This document shows, piece by piece, positions 52,122-61,564 of a DNA stretch of 64,000 bases. Both the position numbers and the translations under genes were made by a program. Numbering within the stretch: the first letter of the stretch is position 1; each line of letters opens with the position of its first letter. The stretch lies in NCBI GenBank assembly GCA_942491345.1, contig CALOAN010000011.1, forward strand, positions 372,001-436,000, written 5' to 3'. The DNA is from JAHEEL01 sp942491345 (GTDB lineage Bacteria > Actinomycetota > Acidimicrobiia > Spongiisociales > UBA5794). Under the pieces are notes generated by a model that made no database searches, was not told the DNA's origin, and saw nothing but the letters and a program-made list of their open reading frames with translations.

Positions 52122-54188
52122 GTGAAGCCACGAGTCGTACTCTTCGCCCTCCTCCCGATCGCCCTCTTTCTCCTGCCGGCAGGCGTCTTCTGGGTCGATC
52201 GTTCGATCGCGGAAGGCGAAGTCCCGCGGAACGTCTCGGTTGAGGGAATCGATATCAGTGGTCTCAGTTACGACGATGCAATGCTGACGATCCAGGCCTA
52301 CGAGCGCCAGCTCCAGACAACACCGGCCGTCTTCGAGGTGAACGACCACTCCTTCCAGCTCGACCCCACATCGGTTGGGCTTCAGATCGACGAAGAGGCC
52401 GCCGTCACAGAGGCGATGAACCAACGGTCTGAGGGCGGCTCGATCAGCCGCTTCTTCGCGTGGCTCGGCGGATTCAACGAGACCGTTGACATCTCTCTGC
52501 CGGTTTCGGTGGACCGCGAGGCGATCACCGATCAGCTCGAGATCTGGCAGGACGCCGCCATCGCAAACCCCGCCTACGAAGGTGCCGTTTCGGTGGTCGA
52601 TGGAGCGGTCGTTGTGGAGTATCCGCAGGCCGGCGAGAAGCTCGAAGTCGAGCCGGGCACCGAGATCGTCGTCGAGACGCTCTCCAGGCTCGACGATCGG
52701 GAAGCACGCCTACCGGTCACGGACCATCAGCCGATCGTGACCGACTCGGACGTCGACGCCGCCGCCGCACAAGTCCGCCGGATCATCGCCTCAGATGTCA
52801 CGCTCACAAACGACGACATCGACTTCTCAATGACGTTCACCAAGGACGAGATCGCCCGCGCGGTGTACACCGAGATCAGCACCAGTCCTGTCGAGGTTGA
52901 GATCTTCCTCGACGAGGCCGTCGTCCGGGACCTCATGGAGGCGCGGCAGAGCGAGATTGAACTCCCTCCGCTGAGCGCCACGTTCACGGCTTCAGTCTCG
53001 AGCGGGAACGTCACGATCAGCGAATCTCGGTACGGAACGTTGATGGACGTTCCGGGTGTCACGGCCGAGCTCCTCAAGGCTGCTGCCGGTTCCGGCACGG
53101 GGCCGTTCCCCGTCCTCCAGGGCGACAAACCCAGCCTCACCACGGAAGAGGCCGAGGCCTACGGTCCGCTCGGCCTCGTGTCGAAGTTCTCAACGAACAC
53201 GCCGGGCGAGAATCGCGTCACCAACATTCACCTGATGGCAGACGCCGTCGACGAGACGGTTGTCTTCCCCGGCGAGATCTTCTCCATCAACGAGGTGGTC
53301 GGCCAACGCACCGAGGCCAAGGGATACCTCGAGGACTGCGCCATCATCGGCGGCGAGGTCGTTTGTGAAGGCCATGCGGCCAACGTGGGAGGCGGTGTCT
53401 CCCAGTTTGCGACCACGCTCTACAACGCGGTGTTCTACGGCTGCTACGAGGATGTTGAGCACCAACCGCACTCGCTCTACTTCTCCAAGTACCCCGAGGT
53501 CATCGAAGCAACCATGGGCTACCCGAGCCCGGACGTGAAGTTCCGGAACAACTCTGATGCCCCGGTGATCATCCGTACCGCCTACACCAGTTCGGTGATC
53601 ACCGTGTTGTTCTACGGCAACAACGGTGGCAAGGAGTGTTCCGCCGAGTGGGGCGAGCACACCAACGAGGAAGAGTATGAGACGGTCTACGTCGAGAACG
53701 AAGACCCGGAACTCACCATCAACCCAGGCGAAGAGAAGCGAGTTCAGACCGGCAAGGACGGATTCACGACGAGTGTGACGCGGATCATCAAACACGCGGA
53801 CGGTACGGTCGAGCGAGAACGGACGTGGACGTGGCGCTACCGCACGCAGGACGAGAAGATCGCGGTACACCGCTGCATGGAGACCGGCGAACCGATCAAC
53901 TGCCCTGTCAAGCTCCCGTCGTACGTCGGAACGTCCTACGACTCGGCCTTCGAACAACTGGCGAATGCCGGCTACATGATCATCAGGGTGGAGGAGACGG
54001 TTGACAACGAAGGGCAGAACGGTGTGGTCATCGGGATGGACCCGGGCGGCGGAGAATGGGTCTACCCCGGTTCAACGGTGACCCTCAAGGTCGGCGTCTA
54101 CGTTGCAGCACCGACCACGACGACAACGACCACGCCTCCGGATACCTCAACCACGACGACAACAGCGCCACCCGATACGGGCGGCTGA
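52122..54188 (+). CDS. VanW-family cell-wall protein, tandem paralogue 2, with Thr/Pro-rich tail
   Basis: 688 residues from GTG 52122, same domain order as its neighbour: N-terminal helix (VVLFALLPIALFLLPAGVFW), PG_binding_4-like region, VanW domain (NIHLMADAVDETVVFPGEIF, NVGGGVSQFATTLYNAVFYG), PASTA-like repeat (SYDSAFEQLANAGYMIIRVE). It ends in a TTTTTTTPPDTSTTTTTAP tail absent from the first copy. The pair is a clear tandem duplication that has diverged along its whole length. No ribosome site is evident. Confidence 0.86.
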   Translation: MKPRVVLFALLPIALFLLPAGVFWVDRSIAEGEVPRNVSVEGIDISGLSYDDAMLTIQAYERQLQTTPAVFEVNDHSFQLDPTSVGLQIDEEAAVTEAMNQRSEGGSISRFFAWLGGFNETVDISLPVSVDREAITDQLEIWQDAAIANPAYEGAVSVVDGAVVVEYPQAGEKLEVEPGTEIVVETLSRLDDREARLPVTDHQPIVTDSDVDAAAAQVRRIIASDVTLTNDDIDFSMTFTKDEIARAVYTEISTSPVEVEIFLDEAVVRDLMEARQSEIELPPLSATFTASVSSGNVTISESRYGTLMDVPGVTAELLKAAAGSGTGPFPVLQGDKPSLTTEEAEAYGPLGLVSKFSTNTPGENRVTNIHLMADAVDETVVFPGEIFSINEVVGQRTEAKGYLEDCAIIGGEVVCEGHAANVGGGVSQFATTLYNAVFYGCYEDVEHQPHSLYFSKYPEVIEATMGYPSPDVKFRNNSDAPVIIRTAYTSSVITVLFYGNNGGKECSAEWGEHTNEEEYETVYVENEDPELTINPGEEKRVQTGKDGFTTSVTRIIKHADGTVERERTWTWRYRTQDEKIAVHRCMETGEPINCPVKLPSYVGTSYDSAFEQLANAGYMIIRVEETVDNEGQNGVVIGMDPGGGEWVYPGSTVTLKVGVYVAAPTTTTTTTPPDTSTTTTTAPPDTGG

Positions 54189-54195
54189 GCCGACC

Positions 54196-54492
54196 TCAGG
54201 CGTAGAAGCGGTAGAGGTCGGCGATCACGGCAGCGACGTACGCCTCGGCGGCATCGTCCCAACCGCTCTTTCGTGTCACCTGAACGGCATTCGACGCTGC
54301 AAATATGCGAGTGATATCCGAGTCCGAGGCGAAGATCCGGCCGGCCAGAGTCGCGGTGAAGTCATCCGTCCCGTGGTCCGCCGGTGCCTCATCGAATGAA
54401 CGGGTGGCCATGCTGGTCAGGTTCCGGTCGAGGGTGAAGATCGCAACGTCGCCAACGGTGGTTCGGTCGAGTTCTACGATGGGCTGGCCCAA
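54196..54492 (-). CDS. small protein of unknown function
   Basis: 98 residues starting at TTG with GAGGAG six bases upstream and TACACT as a probable -10, so expression signals are good. The sequence (LDRTTVGDVAIFTLDRNLTS, then ITRIFAASNAVQVTRKSGWD) shows no family I can name; it looks like a small alpha/beta domain without signal peptide or membrane segment. Convergent with the second VanW gene, seven bases away. Confidence 0.65.
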   Translation of the reverse strand: MGQPIVELDRTTVGDVAIFTLDRNLTSMATRSFDEAPADHGTDDFTATLAGRIFASDSDITRIFAASNAVQVTRKSGWDDAAEAYVAAVIADLYRFYA

Positions 54493-54557
54493 CTTCTGCT
54501 CCTCAGATCGGTGGTTCGAGTGTAGATCGACCGCCGGCGATGGCAGCGCGTCGGCTC

Positions 54558-55988
54558 CTAGTGGAGGGGCACTCCACCGGTCATGTCACCCACCCTGTGC
54601 ACCTTCATCAGGTTGGTTGACGCCCGGAGGTTCGGAGGAATCCCGGCAACCATCACCGTCGTGTCCCCGGGCTTGACGATTTCGTGCTCGAGCATGTACT
54701 GCTCGGCAAAGGTCAGCATTTCGTCGGTTGACTCGTGGGGCGGAGACTTGAGCGGCGTGATACAACCGAACAGCGTCATGAGCCGGTAGGTGGAGTCGTG
54801 TGGCGTGAACGCATAGACATCGGCACGGGGGCGGTGCTTCGAGAGCAGGCGGGCCGTCGTGCCGCTCTCCGTGAACGCCACGATCGTCTCGATGCCGAGT
54901 CGATTGGCGGTGTCGACGGCCGCCTGGGCGACCACCGAAGCGTACGGAGATTGGTCCTTGAGGATCGACGTATGCGGCGCCGTCACGAATTCAGGGCTCC
55001 GTTCCGCCTCCCGGCTGATTACATCCATGGTCCGAACAGCTTCCACCGGATAGGCGCCAATCGCCGATTCAGCCGACAGCATGACCGCATCGGTGCCGTC
55101 GAGCACGGAACGATAGACATCCGTCACCTCGGCCCTGGTGGGGCGCGGGTTCTTGATCATCGACTCCAGCATCTCGGTGGCCGTGATCGTGATCTTTCCG
55201 GCGGCATTGGTCTTCGCGAGGATCTCGGTCTGGGCGCGAGGGACGCTTTCGAGATGGAGTTCGACACCGAGATCGCCGCGGGCGACCATCGCTCCTTCCG
55301 CCTCGGTCAGGATGTCGTCGAGGTTCCGATAGCCGACCGTCGACTCGATCTTCGCAATAATGGGCGTGTACCCGATGTATTTCCGGATCTCCCTGATGTC
55401 GGCACCGGAAGAGATGAACGACGCCGCGACGAGGTCGAACCCCACGTCACGACCGAAGTCGAGGTCTGCCACGTCCTTCTCGGTGATAACCGGAACCCGT
55501 GTGTCGCATCCTGGGAAGGCCGCCCCCTTGTGGTCTCGGAGAATGCCGCCGCCGATCACCCGGGCGCGAGCTTCCGTGCCGGTTGACGAAAGCACCTCGA
55601 GACTGATCAGACCGTCGGACAGAAGAACGGACGACCCCGGCCGGAGATCGACATACTCCAGGTAGGCGACACATACTCGGGAGGCATCACCCTCACCCTC
55701 ACCCGGCGCGATCGTGACCTCGGATCCGGGTTCGAGCACCACCGCACCGCCGGGGAACACACCGACTCGGATCTTGGGGCCCTGGATGTCCTGCATGGTC
55801 GCAACCGGGATTCCCAGCTCCGCCGAAGCTTCGCGAACCCATTGGTAGCGTTTGAGGTGTTCCTCGTTGATCCCGTGCGAGAAGTTGAACCGTGCAACGT
55901 TCAGGCCGGCCTCGATCATGGCGCGGACATCAGAGAGAGAATCGACCGCCGGGCCAAGCGTCGCGACGATCTTGGTCTTGCGTCTCAC
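54558..55988 (-). CDS. pyk: pyruvate kinase
   Basis: 476 residues, normal length. RRKTKIVATLGPAVDS, MQDIQGPKIRVGVF, the Mg/K site MVARGDLGVELHLE and TITATEMLESMIKNPRPTRA are all conserved, as is the C-terminal domain (VAFTESGTTARLLSKHRPRA). It makes ATP and pyruvate from phosphoenolpyruvate. GTG 55988 is six bases after TAGAGT (55995-56000 on the complement), a clear leaderless arrangement. Confidence 0.95.
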   Translation of the reverse strand: MRRKTKIVATLGPAVDSLSDVRAMIEAGLNVARFNFSHGINEEHLKRYQWVREASAELGIPVATMQDIQGPKIRVGVFPGGAVVLEPGSEVTIAPGEGEGDASRVCVAYLEYVDLRPGSSVLLSDGLISLEVLSSTGTEARARVIGGGILRDHKGAAFPGCDTRVPVITEKDVADLDFGRDVGFDLVAASFISSGADIREIRKYIGYTPIIAKIESTVGYRNLDDILTEAEGAMVARGDLGVELHLESVPRAQTEILAKTNAAGKITITATEMLESMIKNPRPTRAEVTDVYRSVLDGTDAVMLSAESAIGAYPVEAVRTMDVISREAERSPEFVTAPHTSILKDQSPYASVVAQAAVDTANRLGIETIVAFTESGTTARLLSKHRPRADVYAFTPHDSTYRLMTLFGCITPLKSPPHESTDEMLTFAEQYMLEHEIVKPGDTTVMVAGIPPNLRASTNLMKVHRVGDMTGGVPLH

Positions 55989-56040
55989 GAGGTCACTCTA
56001 CCGGTACACGATCGGCGCACTACGACATGATGCTCAGTCC

Positions 56041-56120
56041 GCGAGCGGCCTCTCGCCAGGGTCCCGGAATCGGGACACCAAGCAGGAGCAATGCGCAAGT
56101 CCATGAGTCTCCTGTTGGTG
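56041..56120. other. cluster of three hairpins between pyk and an amino acid transporter gene
   Basis: GCGAG/CTCGC (56041-56056); a perfect 6-bp stem GTCCCG-GAAT-CGGGAC (56061-56076); and CACCAAGCAGGAG/CTCCTGTTGGTG (56076-56120), 12 bp with one bulge around a 20-base loop. The cluster lies between divergent promoters. It could be a small RNA, a riboswitch-like leader for the + strand gene, or terminators; no known class was recognised. Confidence 0.45.
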
Positions 56121-56269
56121 GCGCTCACGCGGCGACCATAGGAACCACCGTGCAGCGTTGATGATTCGTCGGCCGGAGATCCCGTCGCCGAACTGAAGAC
56201 TTCCTGCGACTTGCCTAGGCTTGTGGTACGGCGGCGGACCCGCACGCCGAAGAGGAGGAAGAACGACTC

Positions 56270-57049
56270 ATGACACGTGTACGAACGCTTGTTGTAGGGG
56301 TGCTCGCGCTTGCGCTGCTGGCTGCTGCGTGTAGCGATGACGATTCTGTTGACACGGGAGCCCTAGGTCTCATCAACGAAGGGACACTCACGGTCTGTAC
56401 CGATTCGCCCTACCCCCCGATGGAGTACGAAGAGGACGGTGAATTCACTGGATTCGACATAGAGCTGATGCGCGCGATCGCCGACGATCTCGGACTGGAA
56501 ACCACCGTCGTGAACATTGGTTTTGATCCGATAACGTCGGGCCTCGCCATGGACTCCGGCGAGTGTGATATTGCGGCAGCGTCGATCACGATCACCGAGG
56601 AGCGCGAAGCCAACATCGATTTCAGCGACGGGTACTTCTCCGGCGACCAATCCTTGCTGACCACCGAAGGCAGCGGCATCGCCTCGATTGCCGATCTGAG
56701 CGGCATGAACCTGGGCGTCCAGACGGGCACAACCGGAGAACAGTATGCGGCCGAGAACGCGACCGGTGCCAATCTCGTCTCGTTCGAGAACCCTGGCGAC
56801 CTCATCACGGCACTCAATGCCGGAGAGATTGACGCAGTACTTCAGGACATCGTGACCAACGGTGACGCTGCCCTCAACAACTCCAACCTGGTGCTCGTTG
56901 AGATCTACACCACAGACGAGTTCTACGGCTTCGCCGTCAAGGAAGAAGGAGCCGAGGACCTGATGGCTGCCATCAATACATCACTGGCCAAGCTTCGCGA
57001 CGACGGCACGTATGACGAAATCTACGAGGAGTTCTTCCCGACCGGCTGA
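56270..57049 (+). CDS. polar amino acid ABC transporter substrate-binding lipoprotein
   Basis: 259 residues. Lipobox LLAAACSDD, then a type II binding-protein fold: GTLTVCTDSPYPPMEY, GFDIELMRAIADDLGLE, CDIAAASITITEEREANIDF and the hinge LGVQTGTTGEQYA. The AAT/GlnH/FliY family usually binds Gln, Glu, Arg or cystine; which one cannot be told. ATG with GAGGAGGAAG upstream; TAGGCT (56216-56221) may be the -10. It precedes permease and ATPase genes across a hairpin. Confidence 0.9.
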   Translation: MTRVRTLVVGVLALALLAAACSDDDSVDTGALGLINEGTLTVCTDSPYPPMEYEEDGEFTGFDIELMRAIADDLGLETTVVNIGFDPITSGLAMDSGECDIAAASITITEEREANIDFSDGYFSGDQSLLTTEGSGIASIADLSGMNLGVQTGTTGEQYAAENATGANLVSFENPGDLITALNAGEIDAVLQDIVTNGDAALNNSNLVLVEIYTTDEFYGFAVKEEGAEDLMAAINTSLAKLRDDGTYDEIYEEFFPTG

Positions 57050-57072
57050 TCGTTTCTGCCGACTACGTAGTG

Positions 57073-57100
57073 GCGGGGCGGTCCGATGGGGCCGCCCCGC
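57073..57100 (+). terminator. perfect 9-bp hairpin after the binding-protein gene
   Basis: GCGGGGCGG (57073-57081), ten-base loop, CCGCCCCGC (57092-57100), 23 bases after the stop. No T-run. As after livK, it probably limits read-through so that the binding protein outnumbers the transporter core; the permease has its own -10-like TAACGT downstream. Confidence 0.75.
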
Positions 57101-57159
57101 GTTGCCGTATGGAGGTGCTTCTGCAGGGGAAGGCCCGAACGCGGTAACGTGCATCGCGA

Positions 57160-57959
57160 ATGGCAGTAGCAACCAAGTCGAGCCGAATGCGTCGTGCCGA
57201 GATCCGACGGCGCGTCATCTACGTTGCGACCGCCATCTTGCTTCTGGTTCTTGCCTTCACCATCGATTGGCAGCAGCTGCAGCAGAGCTTCTTCCAACCC
57301 GACATCATCAAGGCGATGTTCCCCGATGTTGTCCTCATCGGGGTCAAGAACACGATCATCTACACGACCTTGGCATTCAGCTTCGGTCTCGTGTTGGCGT
57401 TGATCCTGGCGTTGATGAAGCGATCCACCATACGTTTCTACCGCTGGTTTGCCACGGGGTACATCGAACTCTTTCGGGGCCTACCGGCGTTGATCACCAT
57501 CATCTTGGTTGCCTTCGGTCTGCCGTTGGCGCTTGGTATCCGCATCCCGGGCGGAACCCTCGGGAAGGGAACCCTCGGGCTTGGGCTCGTTGCCGGTGCC
57601 TACATGGCAGAGACCATTCGTGCCGGTATCGAAGCAGTGCCGCGCGGGCAAATGGAAGCGGCTCGGTCCCTCGGCATGCCGAAGGGCACAGCGATGACGT
57701 ACATCATCCTGCCTCAGGCCTTCCGCATCATCATCCCGCCCCTCACGAACGAGTTGGTCCTGCTGATCAAAGACACCTCGCTCCTCTTCGTGATCGGTAC
57801 CACACCACTCTCGAAAGAGCTCACCAAGTTCGCACGCGACTTCATGACCAGCACGCAGAATGCGACTCCCCTCACCGTGGCCGCCTTCATGTACCTGATC
57901 ATCACGCTCCCGCTGACATTCTTGGTCCAACGGCTGGAGCGCAGGGCGGGTAAGGGGCG

Positions 57960-57963
<4 letters not shown>
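57160..57963 (+). CDS. polar amino acid ABC transporter permease
   Basis: 267 residues, about five or six helices, with the HEQ/His-Glu-Gln permease signature YIELFRGLPALITIILVAFG and the EAA loop ETIRAGIEAVPRGQMEAARS followed by LGMPKGTAMTYIILPQAFRI. TAACGT at 57145-57150, nine bases before the ATG, suggests an internal leaderless promoter. Overlaps the ATPase gene by four bases. Confidence 0.92.
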
Positions 57964-58703
<740 letters not shown>

Positions 58704-59071
58704 AACGGAGCCGACCGGCCACCTCCGGTGCGTCGGCATCGGTCTCACCCTCCGGGTATGGATTGCACGGCGGGACTCGCTCCCGAGCTGTCCGCTTGAG
58801 TTGATACTCCCGCTGGACAAACTCGCCAAAGAGTGGTTCGTCAACTTCGGCGGCTATGACCTAGCTCCCATTCTGCGCGGCAAGGCGCCGGATCTCCTGG
58901 TCCGGCGCTTTGTCATGTGCGTTTCGTTTGATGTTCTGCCAATCTGCGGCGGCGGCCAAAGGAGACCACTGTGCGGGCAATCGAAGAACCGGTCCTCGAT
59001 CCGGGACGACGCATCTTGAAGAGGCCGTCCCCTGGTCGATCGCAGCAGCGTAGGAAACCATCAGGACACTG
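58704..59071. other. intergenic region without a visible gene
   Basis: About 370 bases between the GlnQ-type ATPase gene and the cofC-like gene. Apart from the hairpin at 58882-58911 no coding frame, repeat copy or known RNA was seen on either strand. Confidence 0.5.
58882..58911 (+). terminator. probable terminator of the amino acid transporter operon
   Basis: AAGGCGCCGGA (58882-58892) pairs with TCCGGCGCTTT (58901-58911) over 10 of 11 positions around an eight-base loop, ending in three T residues. It is the best intrinsic-terminator-like structure downstream of the ATPase gene. Confidence 0.6.
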
Positions 59072-59647
59072 ATGCCGCTCAGCGGCGTCGCTCTGGTGCC
59101 GATCCGATCGTTCGACGGACTGACGCGGCTGGCAGGCCGGGTTTCGCTCGAAGACCGGCTCGTCCTCATCCAGGTACTTGCTTCTCGTGTCGTCGATGCA
59201 GCACGTCACGGCGGATTCACGCCCATCGTGGTTACTGCGGACGACACCGTACGCCGGTGGGCAGCTGATCAGCGCGCCGAGTCGCTCGCGGAACCAATCC
59301 CCGGCGACCTCAACCGAGCAGCAGCCGCAGCGATTCGGGCCATCGACGGGGGCGAACCGTGGATCGTCGTGCACGCCGATCTTCCGGCTGTCACTGCTGC
59401 AGATTTCGCCTTCGTAAGGGGTGCTCTCGACAGAGGCACGGTGCTCGCGCCTTCCCACGATGGGGGAACGTCGCTGGTCGGCGGCACAGGGCATTCGTTC
59501 CCGTTCCGCTACGGACCGGCCAGCTTTCGGCGGCATCTCGCGGCGGTCCGCGGACGAGCCACGGTGATCGTCCGACCAGGGTTCGCTCTCGACCTGGATC
59601 GAGAACGAGACCTCGCCGTCTTCCGGCGCCTCGGTTTCCTCGGTTGA
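59072..59647 (+). CDS. cofC: 2-phospho-L-lactate guanylyltransferase family protein (CofC/FbiD-like)
   Basis: 191 residues. The nucleotidyltransferase start ALVPIRSFDGLTRLAGRVSL is a diverged form of the CofC IPVK-type loop; IVVTADDTVRRWAAD and GEPWIVVHADLPAVTAADF (metal Asp) follow, and the end GFALDLDRERDLAVF matches the family (DIDTPEDL pattern). These enzymes make the guanylylated precursor of coenzyme F420. The N-terminal Lys-containing motif is weaker than usual, so another NTP-transferase role is possible. Confidence 0.75.
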   Translation: MPLSGVALVPIRSFDGLTRLAGRVSLEDRLVLIQVLASRVVDAARHGGFTPIVVTADDTVRRWAADQRAESLAEPIPGDLNRAAAAAIRAIDGGEPWIVVHADLPAVTAADFAFVRGALDRGTVLAPSHDGGTSLVGGTGHSFPFRYGPASFRRHLAAVRGRATVIVRPGFALDLDRERDLAVFRRLGFLG

Positions 59648-59697
59648 GCGCTGGACGCCCGATCACCGTCAGGCGCGGGCGGTAGGCTCTGCCTCCC

Positions 59698-60450
59698 ATG
59701 CCGTCCGACACGCACGATCAGATCGCTCAGACCGTTGAACCACTGTCGAGTCCGGCTGCCGTCTTGACGATCGGTGCCCACCCCGACGACGCGGAGTTCG
59801 GAGCAGGGGCGACACTGTCCAGGTGGACGACCGACGGAGCGACGGCGACAATCGTGATCGCCACCGACGGTTCGAAAGGATCGTGGGATCCAGGGATCGC
59901 CGATGCCGATCTCATCGCGCAGCGACGGAGCGAGCAGATGTCTGCCGCGGCGGTTCTCGGAGCGAGCAGCATCACATGGCTGGGCCAGCCCGACGGGGAG
60001 TTGCGGAATACACCGGCACTCCGGAAGGTGATCACCCAACAGATTCGCAAGCACCGGCCAGACGTTGTCCTCACACATGATCCGTGGCAGCGCTACCAGC
60101 TCCACCCCGACCACCGGGCGGCCGGTCTGGTCGCGATCGACGCCGTCGTGGCCGCGCGAGAGCCGCGGTTCTATCCCGACCAAGGATTGGATGCACATCG
60201 GCCCACGGCCGTCCTGCTCTGGTCTGCCGATGCTCCCGATCACGCTGAACCAGTGGATGACCGTGCGTTCGACGCCAAGGTCGAGGCGTTGTTGTGCCAC
60301 ACATCACAGTCTGAGACGACAATGGGAAACGCGGCAGCATCGGACGCCGCCCGGGAGCGTTTCGTTCGCCAGATCGACGAACATCTCCGTCAGGGGGGTG
60401 AGGCGTTCGGCCTCGATCGGGCGGAGACCTTCAAGCGACTGACGCCCTAA
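59698..60450 (+). CDS. PIG-L/LmbE family zinc deacetylase
   Basis: 250 residues. Zinc motif LTIGAHPDDAEFGAGATLSR and second motif YQLHPDHRAAGLVAIDAV are complete. It removes acyl groups from N-acetylglucosaminyl or similar compounds. AHPDDAEFG is the general form rather than the Mca/MshB form, so no substrate is proposed. TAGGCT (59683-59688) lies nine bases before the ATG. The next gene starts 16 bases downstream. Confidence 0.87.
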   Translation: MPSDTHDQIAQTVEPLSSPAAVLTIGAHPDDAEFGAGATLSRWTTDGATATIVIATDGSKGSWDPGIADADLIAQRRSEQMSAAAVLGASSITWLGQPDGELRNTPALRKVITQQIRKHRPDVVLTHDPWQRYQLHPDHRAAGLVAIDAVVAAREPRFYPDQGLDAHRPTAVLLWSADAPDHAEPVDDRAFDAKVEALLCHTSQSETTMGNAAASDAARERFVRQIDEHLRQGGEAFGLDRAETFKRLTP

Positions 60451-60466
60451 CGAACAAGGGAGCATC

Positions 60467-61564
60467 ATGCCAGCCAAGACGGTAGTACTGGGAGCAGGAA
60501 TCGTCGGCTCCGCTGCGACCTGGGATCTCATCCGACGGGGTCACACCGTGACGGTGGCCGACGCAGATCGGGAGACTGCTGAGGCAGCAGCCGCCGCCTT
60601 CGGGGCGACCTCGGCCCACCTCAACGTGGAGGATCGCTCCGAACTCGACGCCCTGCTAGATGGGTTTGACGCCGTGGTTTCGGCCGTCCCATACCGCTTC
60701 GGAGTTGCCGTTGCCGAAGCGGCTCTTCGTTCCGGTGCCCACTACGCCGACTTCGGAGGCAATCCAACGGTTGTCGCCGCTCAGCACAACCTGGCCGACG
60801 AGGCGGTCGCAGCCGATGTCCTGATCATTCCCGATTGTGGCCTCGCCCCCGGCTTGGCGAACGTCATGGCCGGTCTCCTGATCGACACGACCCCCGGCTT
60901 TCCTCGGTCGGTTCAGATGCGCGTGGGGGCACTCCCCCAAGAACCGGTGGGCGCTCTCGGGTATCAGCTGGCCTTCAGCCCTGCCGGCCTCATCAACGAG
61001 TACGCCGAGCCGTGTGAAGTCCTCGAAGGCGGTCGACACACCACCGTCGACCCGCTCACTCGCTTCGAAACCGTGGAGTGGAACGGCTGGGGACCACTCG
61101 AAGCGTTCTCGACGGCGGGCGGCACCTCGACAATGTGCCGCGACCGCGAGGGCACGGTTGATGATCTCGAATACAAGACGCTTCGTTTCCCAGGCCACGG
61201 CCGCATATTCGCGGCGATTCGCGAGATAGGGCTGTTCGACGAGTCGGGGGACCCATCTCCTCGGGCGGTGCTGATCGACGCGCTCGATCAGACGCTTCCG
61301 AGAGGTGAACCCGACCTCGTGCTCGTGCGGGTGTGGATCGAGACGGATGACATCACGCGGGTGCTCGAGATTGAAGATGTCCATGATGGACGATTCTCAG
61401 CCCTCGCAAGAACCACCGCGTTCCCCGCGACAGCGCTCATCGATCTCGTTGTCCGCGGAGACATCGCCGTTCGCGGCGTCCACTCCATGCCGAACGCCGT
61501 GGATGGCGCGTTGTTGATCGACAACCTGCGGTCCGTCGGGATCGCGGTGATTGAACGGCTCTAG
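60467..61564 (+). CDS. saccharopine dehydrogenase family oxidoreductase
   Basis: 365 residues. NAD(P)-binding VVLGAGIVGSAATWDLI and the family hallmark SAVPYRFGVAVAEAALRSG followed by HYADFGGN are clear; IPDCGLAPGLANVMAGLLID is also conserved. Members include saccharopine dehydrogenase and L-lysine 6-dehydrogenase; the short C-terminal half (GTSTMCRDREGTVDDLEYKT, LRFPGHGRIF) favours the lysine-dehydrogenase-like branch. Start with AAGGGAG. Stop shares CTAG with the convergent ATPase gene. Confidence 0.86.
   Translation: MPAKTVVLGAGIVGSAATWDLIRRGHTVTVADADRETAEAAAAAFGATSAHLNVEDRSELDALLDGFDAVVSAVPYRFGVAVAEAALRSGAHYADFGGNPTVVAAQHNLADEAVAADVLIIPDCGLAPGLANVMAGLLIDTTPGFPRSVQMRVGALPQEPVGALGYQLAFSPAGLINEYAEPCEVLEGGRHTTVDPLTRFETVEWNGWGPLEAFSTAGGTSTMCRDREGTVDDLEYKTLRFPGHGRIFAAIREIGLFDESGDPSPRAVLIDALDQTLPRGEPDLVLVRVWIETDDITRVLEIEDVHDGRFSALARTTAFPATALIDLVVRGDIAVRGVHSMPNAVDGALLIDNLRSVGIAVIERL

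Noticed and set aside
50058..54188. Vancomycin resistance locus
   Set aside because: VanW-like domains alone do not give resistance; no VanHAX-type genes or sensor pair are present, and the ddl gene is far off and of the ordinary D-Ala-D-Ala type.
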